DNA of 64,000 bases from Platerodrilus igneus. Its lineage: Eukaryota > Arthropoda > Insecta > Coleoptera > Lycidae. Both the position numbers and the translations under genes were made by a program. Positions 59,370-64,000 of this stretch are shown here, in pieces; positions within the stretch are counted from its first letter, which is position 1; every line of letters starts with the position of its first letter. Below the pieces are notes generated by a model that was given only the letters and a program-made list of their open reading frames with translations, ran no database searches and was not told the origin of the DNA. The stretch spans positions 2,118,501-2,182,500 of the forward strand of contig JARFIW010001215.1 of NCBI GenBank assembly GCA_036346225.1. The letters are read 5' to 3'.

Positions 59370-60294
59370 GGTTGGTAATAGTTGTTATAATAATTAATGG
59401 TTACTTTCATTTAGTTTGTATTGTTTTTATATAAATTGGCAGTTACTTTTCAGTTTAGTTTGTGTTTAGTTATTTAAAGAATCACTTTACGTATATTTTA
59501 TATGTAGTTATAAAGTTTATAACATTGAGAATTTCTGCTTGGTAATTGGCTCATCAATTACTCTCGCATTGGAGTGTGTATTTATAACTGTTGCAGATAT
59601 TTCAATTGTTGCGGATTGAGTTTCAGGGTTTTTCTGAGTAATAATTTTCTGCAATAACTGCGTTATAATTATACGTTTTTGTTCAGATTTGTGATGAATA
59701 ATTAAGCGTTGCAATAATAAAGTTGCTATAATTGTTTCGTTAAATACTGCATTAATGAGTGAATGAAATGCTTCTTTATAATTATACATTTCCATTACTG
59801 TATTGCCTTGAAAATGTCTAATTATAAAGTTTTAGGTTTCTTCAATAAATTCTTTCGGTAGTAATCGCAGTAAAAATGATACAGATAATTGCGTTCTATT
59901 TATATATTAAAGCTTCAGACTTTGCTGAATAAATCATTTTATTTATCGTAATAATTGTAATAGTTGTGCATATAAATGCGTCTTTATGATTCTTTGTTAA
60001 AAAATAAGTTTCTTGAGTAAATTCGTTTCAGAAATGATAAAATAATAAATTGCGATAGAAAACAAATTTTACATAACTAACTAGTATCAATATGCATTTG
60101 ATAATGGTTTAGAAAAATGGACTTTGGCACTTACAAGAATTTGTATAGCAGTTCCATTCTTTTCCTCTTTGCTTCTGGACTTCGTCTATTTTTGTACTTT
60201 GCCCAGTTGGTCCTTGTTCCAGATTAAGAATCGAAATTAAAGACCACCAGCTTCCTCGATTTTGGATTCTGCTAATGCCCTTTTGGTATACTAA
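59370..60294 (-). other. Leader of element D with a 92-codon upstream frame
   Basis: About 0.9 kb between primer site and gag. It contains one open frame at 59795-59517 (MEMYNYKEAFHSLINAVFNE..., Ile/Leu/Gln-rich, no domain). It may be chance or a short upstream protein; no second copy exists in the window to test it. Confidence 0.45.
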
Positions 60295-60305
60295 CGACTG
60301 CGCCA
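60295..60305 (-). promoter_or_regulatory. Primer-binding site of element D
   Basis: The reverse strand reads TGGCGCAGTCG directly after the 5' LTR end (...AACCTATC). This is the motif used by gypsy/17.6/297-type elements, usually assigned to a tRNA-Ser primer. Confidence 0.8.
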
Positions 60306-60842
60306 GATAGGTTTTGGGCCTCATAGAACGACTTTTTAAAAAGCTTTTTTAAAAAACTTCTATCAAATTTATTTTATGCTGAATTACAGTGATTAAATTT
60401 AATTTACAAGTACTTTATGTTCAGTAACACTGGAGATCAAAATAATTCTAAGTTGACTTCCACTAATTAAATAAATTAAAAATACGACGAGTAGCTGAAC
60501 TAACAACAATGTTGAAGTTGGAAAACTCTAGACTGACTGGCCATCTTGGGCTCTCGAGGGTATTTATGCTATCCCTGCCCTTCACATTTCTTGTGGGAAC
60601 TGCAGATCTCATGTCTGCTATTTTCTTTAATCATTTATACAATACAAAGTAACAATCTTAATTCTATTAATTGCTGTCTTATAACCTACTGCGACCTGCA
60701 CCTGCAGTATCACGTTACGTCTGGAATACACTGTCTGTTTCAGTTCTCATTGTCTAGCTTGTTTAACTTTTATTAACCTTTTTATTAAGTCCTTCAGTTT
60801 TACATTGTTGCATCTAACTTAAGTTTTCATAATTCTTAATTC
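60304..60842 (-). repeat. 5' LTR of element D
   Basis: Partner of 56990-57490, adjacent to the primer site. It has an extra stretch of about 30 bases near 60708-60740 (AGTATCACGTTACGTCTGGA...) absent from the 3' LTR. Confidence 0.85.
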
Positions 60843-61004
60843 TTAATAGTTCAAGTAATTACATATATATTCTAATTTGGGAAATATGTAACTCGTGGAG
60901 TGGTTGTATAACATAGACAAGAATAAACGATATTTTCATGAGATTTCTCGTGATACATCGCGGTGAGTCGTGTGCCAGCTTAACTGGTTCCGACTATAAC
61001 TTAG

Positions 61005-61745
61005 CTATGCTACGAAATTAAGATAAAATCTTTGGTGCAGTTAAAAATTCTGTAGTATTCAGAGTAGGTAAGTTATAAGTGGACCAAAGGGTTGGGCTTT
61101 TCGGCAAAGTAGCTTCAGCGTTTAGTAGTGCACACGTATTAACCAAAAACTGACTAACGGAAGACAAATTAATTTTAATTTCGTTTCATTTTATTCTGTT
61201 TAGAGCGAGTTAATTACATATTAAGCTTAAATTCATTTCGCGAACAAACTCAATGTAGCGCCTTCGTGTAGAGCATTGTAGGTGTATCGCTACCATTTTG
61301 AAATTAGGATTGAATAAAATTCGCTTCAAAATGGTTTCAAACTTTCGCTTTATACATATACAGGATAGATATAATACATTTTTATTCAACATAAAAGTTT
61401 TAGACGAAGAAGGTCAACAGCTTTCTTATTAAATTTTCAGGTATCAACTTCGAAACTTGAGAGAGGATGCCTTCAGATTTATGGATTTCTTTTGCATTGA
61501 ACACGTGCATATATTGTTTATTTGTGTATTGAGCATGCCTATATCCTAATCAACTTATACACCGCCAACCCTTGTTCACTAGTACGTGATTAATGCCTGA
61601 TAGAATATTTTAACTTCGATGTAGGAGAAAACAGAAATGCCTGTAAACCTATTTCTAATCACTGATGCTAAAACCATCACTCTTACTGACTTTAACACAG
61701 CTTGATGGCATTGGATTAGATTGAAAATGTTTGTTTTGTATTACG
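61005..61745 (+). repeat. Dispersed repeat R2, outside the array
   Basis: Same word order as 31960-32640, diverged. It extends on the right through ACGTGATTAATGCCTGATAG, which also matches the reverse strand of 7190-7480, so it links the array repeat with repeat unit P. Confidence 0.72.
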
Positions 61746-62290
61746 TTGCATTTTAGTCTGTAGTAAGTTGTATTATTTCCGTATTGAATATGTTATTTTA
61801 TGTTAATTAAGTTGGCAAGCTGAATTTGAAAGAGGTTACAGAGAACTTGGTTTTCAACTTTGATAGCTTACAACCAACCACTTCAGAAAGTAACTCCGAT
61901 GCATCCAATGTTAATCTTGCTTTTAACGGTTTTAGATGTTACAGATATTTTAATTCTTGCGTAGATTTGGCATTTAATTATTTTCTAAGGCTATTCTTTA
62001 CTCACAACTTCGGCTTCCGGCTATTACTGCTTTTTAATTCATGTTAGGTGAGCTACTCTCTGTTCAGAATGGACCTGCACCTTGAAGAAGTTTTAGATTA
62101 CTAGAACGGGTAGAACAGCTTCAAAGTTCCAGTAATCTAAAGAGCCGAACTATAGATTTAACCAAATTAATGGGGTCTTTAGTGAGGAACCAAACTAAGA
62201 CACGTCCCCGAAAGAAGGCAGCGACTCTTTTGGTACATTAGCAGAGACCATAGTGATCGATATGGCATTGTAAGACTAGGACACTGTAGA
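61746..62290. other. Unclassified, possibly 5' part of the RTE LINE
   Basis: The frame at 61826-62047 has no family feature. The last 200 bases have scattered coding-like stretches (RNQTKTRPRKKAAT) that could be degraded LINE sequence upstream of the endonuclease. Confidence 0.4.
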
Positions 62291-62480
62291 AAATTACTTA
62301 CAAAAGAACCAAAGAGTAAACGTCGATAGATTAGAATTTAAACCGGTAAATACAATAATAATACAAGTATACATGCCCACCTCTAGCTACAGTGACGAAG
62401 AGGTAGAAGCGATCTACAAAAATTTCAAAGACATACTAAGATACGTAGAAGGACATGAAATTTTAATACGAGGGACACTA

Positions 62481-63617
62481 TTTATGTATTGAGAATAAAA
62501 AGAATAAACAAATGAATTTGATAAAAAATATTGTTATTGCTTTTCAAAATAATCGCCTTTAAGATCTATACACTTTCGATTGCGATTGAACCACCCTTCA
62601 AAGCACTTGTCCAGTCAGAAGATGGTAGCTCTAAAGTTTGTCTTTAATTACTGGAAACAAGAAGGAGTCGTTGAGTGCCAAGTCGGGGCTGTAAGGCGGT
62701 TGTGTGTTCAAATACTCGTTTGTTGCATGTGATGTGTGTGAACTCGCATTGTCATGATGCAAAATGATTCGTTGGTTTGGGTTGGTTTCTCTCAATTTAC
62801 TGAACACTTCTGGCAAACAAGTGGTCGTATACCAAGCTAAATTAACGGTCTTTTGATTTTGGAGAGCCACAGTTGCCAAGAAAAACGGCACCATTTGCTT
62901 CTTAACGCTTCGAGAACGAACAACTTTTGTTGGCTTTGCTTAACATTAAAACACCCAAACTGCCGACTGGACTTCTCTTTCTAGCTCATACGCATAAACC
63001 CACGGCTCGTCACTTGTGACCATGTTGTATACCGCTTTGGATGCACCTCAGTTGTATTTTGAAATCATTTTACGGCACCAATCGACACGAGAATTTTTTT
63101 GAGCATCTGTCACCAAATATGGAACACAACGCAAACACAGCTTCCGAACATACAAATGTTCGTGCAAAATCTTGTGTATGCTGGTCATATTAATGCTTAC
63201 ATCTCCCGATTTCTTGGTATGTTTTCGCACAGCATCGATATTTTCCGGCACAACGACTGATTTTGGACGACCTTCTTTAACTTCGTCCGTGAGCGAACTT
63301 CGTCTACGTTTAAGTTCTGTGCACCAGCGATATACAGCGGCTGCGGATGGCGCTTTATCGCCAAAAGTTGAATTCAGTTGATCGATGCATTGTTCTTAAG
63401 TTAGACCACGTCAAAAGTCATAATAAATCATAACTCGAAAATGTTCGCGAGTTAATTCCATGTTTTGACTGAAATGAAATTTTAAACACTATAAACACAG
63501 ATAGTGCTCGCACGTCAAAACGTTCCGAGTACCTATAACCTCAAAAATGTCAAACTTTACGATGACAATTTTGATTTCACTTGGCAATTCTAGTGTTGCC
63601 AGTTATCAATACATAAA
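62481..63617 (-). mobile_element. Mariner transposon (DD34D type) inside the RTE LINE
   Basis: The ends TTTATGTATTGA and its inverse are flanked by TA (62479-62480, 63618-63619). The inverted repeat is short and imperfect beyond about 12 bases. At 1137 bp it is slightly shorter than typical mariners. Removing it rejoins the LINE endonuclease to within a small shift. Confidence 0.88.
62534..63461 (-). pseudogene. Mariner transposase, DD34D type, broken
   Basis: From ATG at 63461 (MELTREHFRVMIYYDF, then an in-frame stop) through a helix-turn-helix block (APSAAAVYRWCTELKRRR), RPKSVVVPENIDAVRKH and WCRKMISKYN. The first catalytic Asp lies in VTSDEPWVYAYE, the second in LHHDNASSHTS, the third in YSPDLALND, the mariner DD34D arrangement. 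The C-terminus is KCIDLKGDYFEKQ-stop at 62534. All three Asp remain, but stops near 63413, 63395 and 62940 and a shift near 62630 disable it. Mellifera-like mariners look closest to me, untested. It is a different lineage from the DD41D copies. Confidence 0.88.
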
Positions 63618-64000
63618 TAGTGCTCTCGTAATTATGGGGGATTTTAATGCAGTGGTAGGTGAGAGTAGGGAAGGAGCGGTAGTAGGATTATTTGGTTTAG
63701 GCACAAAAAACGACAGGAAAAATAGGCTGGTAGAATTTGCGACAAGAACAATTTGATCATCACAAACACATTATTTCATCATCATGCTAGAAGATGGTAT
63801 AAGTGGAAAATGACAGGAAATATAGGAAGATATCAAATAGATTATATTCTTGTTAGACAAAGGTTTAGGAATCAAGTAGAAGCTACCTAGAAGCAAATAT
63901 AGACACTGACCACAACATCGTAGTTGCAAAAACCGCTTTTAAATATATAAATTTGAAAAAAAGAAACGGAAAAAGGCACTTTGATTTAAGAAACTAAAAG

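Larger units (their letters stand above)
56990..60842 (-). mobile_element. Element D: gypsy-type retrotransposon, internally deleted, minus strand
   Basis: Two direct repeats of about 0.5 kb (56990-57490 and 60304-60842) bracket 2.8 kb. In minus orientation the order is 5' LTR, TGGCGCAGTCG primer site, leader, gag, degraded zinc-knuckle and protease region, then the 3' LTR. RT, RNase H and integrase are missing. Primer site and gag type fit the gypsy/17.6/297 group, a different lineage from elements A and B. I could not settle the target duplication. Confidence 0.87.
62291..64000 (+). mobile_element. RTE-type LINE, endonuclease part, interrupted by mariner and running off the window
   Basis: Before the mariner the frame reads KPVNTIIIQVYMPTSSYSD and FKDILRYVEGHEILI. 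After it come LVIMGDFNAVVG (metal-binding Asp/Asn), GTKNDRKNRLVEFAT, GRYQIDYILVRQRFRN and DHNIVVAKTAFK. These are the ordered blocks of the apurinic-type endonuclease that nicks target DNA in RTE elements, often annotated in insects as craniofacial development protein 2-like. Stops and shifts near 63755 and 63880 show it is dead. RT would lie beyond 64000. Confidence 0.85.

Noticed and set aside
57232..60776. Two similar plus-strand proteins of about 70 residues (57232-57435 and 60546-60776)
   Set aside because: They are the same frame inside the two LTRs of element D, on the strand opposite to its genes; similarity reflects LTR identity.
1..64000. Prokaryotic operons, phage or defence system
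   Set aside because: No ribosome-binding sites or dense gene packing. All recognised proteins are eukaryotic transposon proteins, several with intron signals or arthropod promoter motifs.

Overview
This is a eukaryotic, AT-rich, intron-style sequence, most likely from an insect. It holds degenerate Ty3/gypsy and BEL/Pao retrotransposons, R1-like and RTE-like LINEs, a tRNA-headed SINE, hAT, two kinds of mariner and a Sola-like DNA transposon. I see no convincing single-copy host gene, no rRNA, no functional tRNA gene and no CRISPR array. Almost all coding matter is broken transposon protein, so the window reads as a nested transposon graveyard.

Layout. 1-1.6 kb: unclassified sequence with one broken coiled-coil reading frame. 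1589-6561: a structurally complete gypsy-type element (element A) with two LTRs, a 4-bp target duplication (CAAT) and a primer-binding site; gag survives in pieces, and pol is missing and replaced by a 5'-truncated LINE. 6739-9760: a repeat unit carrying a DD41D-type mariner. It recurs at 17.5-23.3 kb, where the same mariner has been split by a 2.7-kb Sola-like transposon with an ATAT duplication. 11869-15649: a hAT element with 8-bp duplication GAACGGAC. 23.4-24.5 kb: three SINE copies, two of them head-on. 24.5-30.9 kb: a second gypsy copy of the element A family (element B) with most of pol and the 3' LTR.

31.4-50.3 kb: a tandem array of about 7.8-kb units, two nearly full and one rearranged. 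Each carries a minus-strand BEL/Pao pol fragment; the two fuller ones also carry a minus-strand gypsy RNase H fragment. A solo LTR of the element A family sits at the second and third junctions but not the first. In the third unit a block of about 1.5 kb of extreme AT-richness replaces about 1.3 kb of unit sequence.

50617-51329: a palindromic LTR unit whose two ends are both U3 ends, flanked by a CATT duplication. 51.4-55.7 kb: three tandem copies of a 1.4-kb unit. 57.0-60.8 kb: an internally deleted gypsy element on the minus strand (LTRs, primer site, gag, no RT). 60.9-64 kb: a dispersed repeat, then an RTE-type LINE endonuclease split by a mariner.

The genes do not form a pathway. Their relationship is chronological: nesting, target duplications and paralogous empty sites let the order of events be read. 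The most unusual items are the palindromic LTR unit, the LTR present at two of three array junctions, the AT-rich replacement block, and the Sola-like insertion with its empty site preserved in the window.
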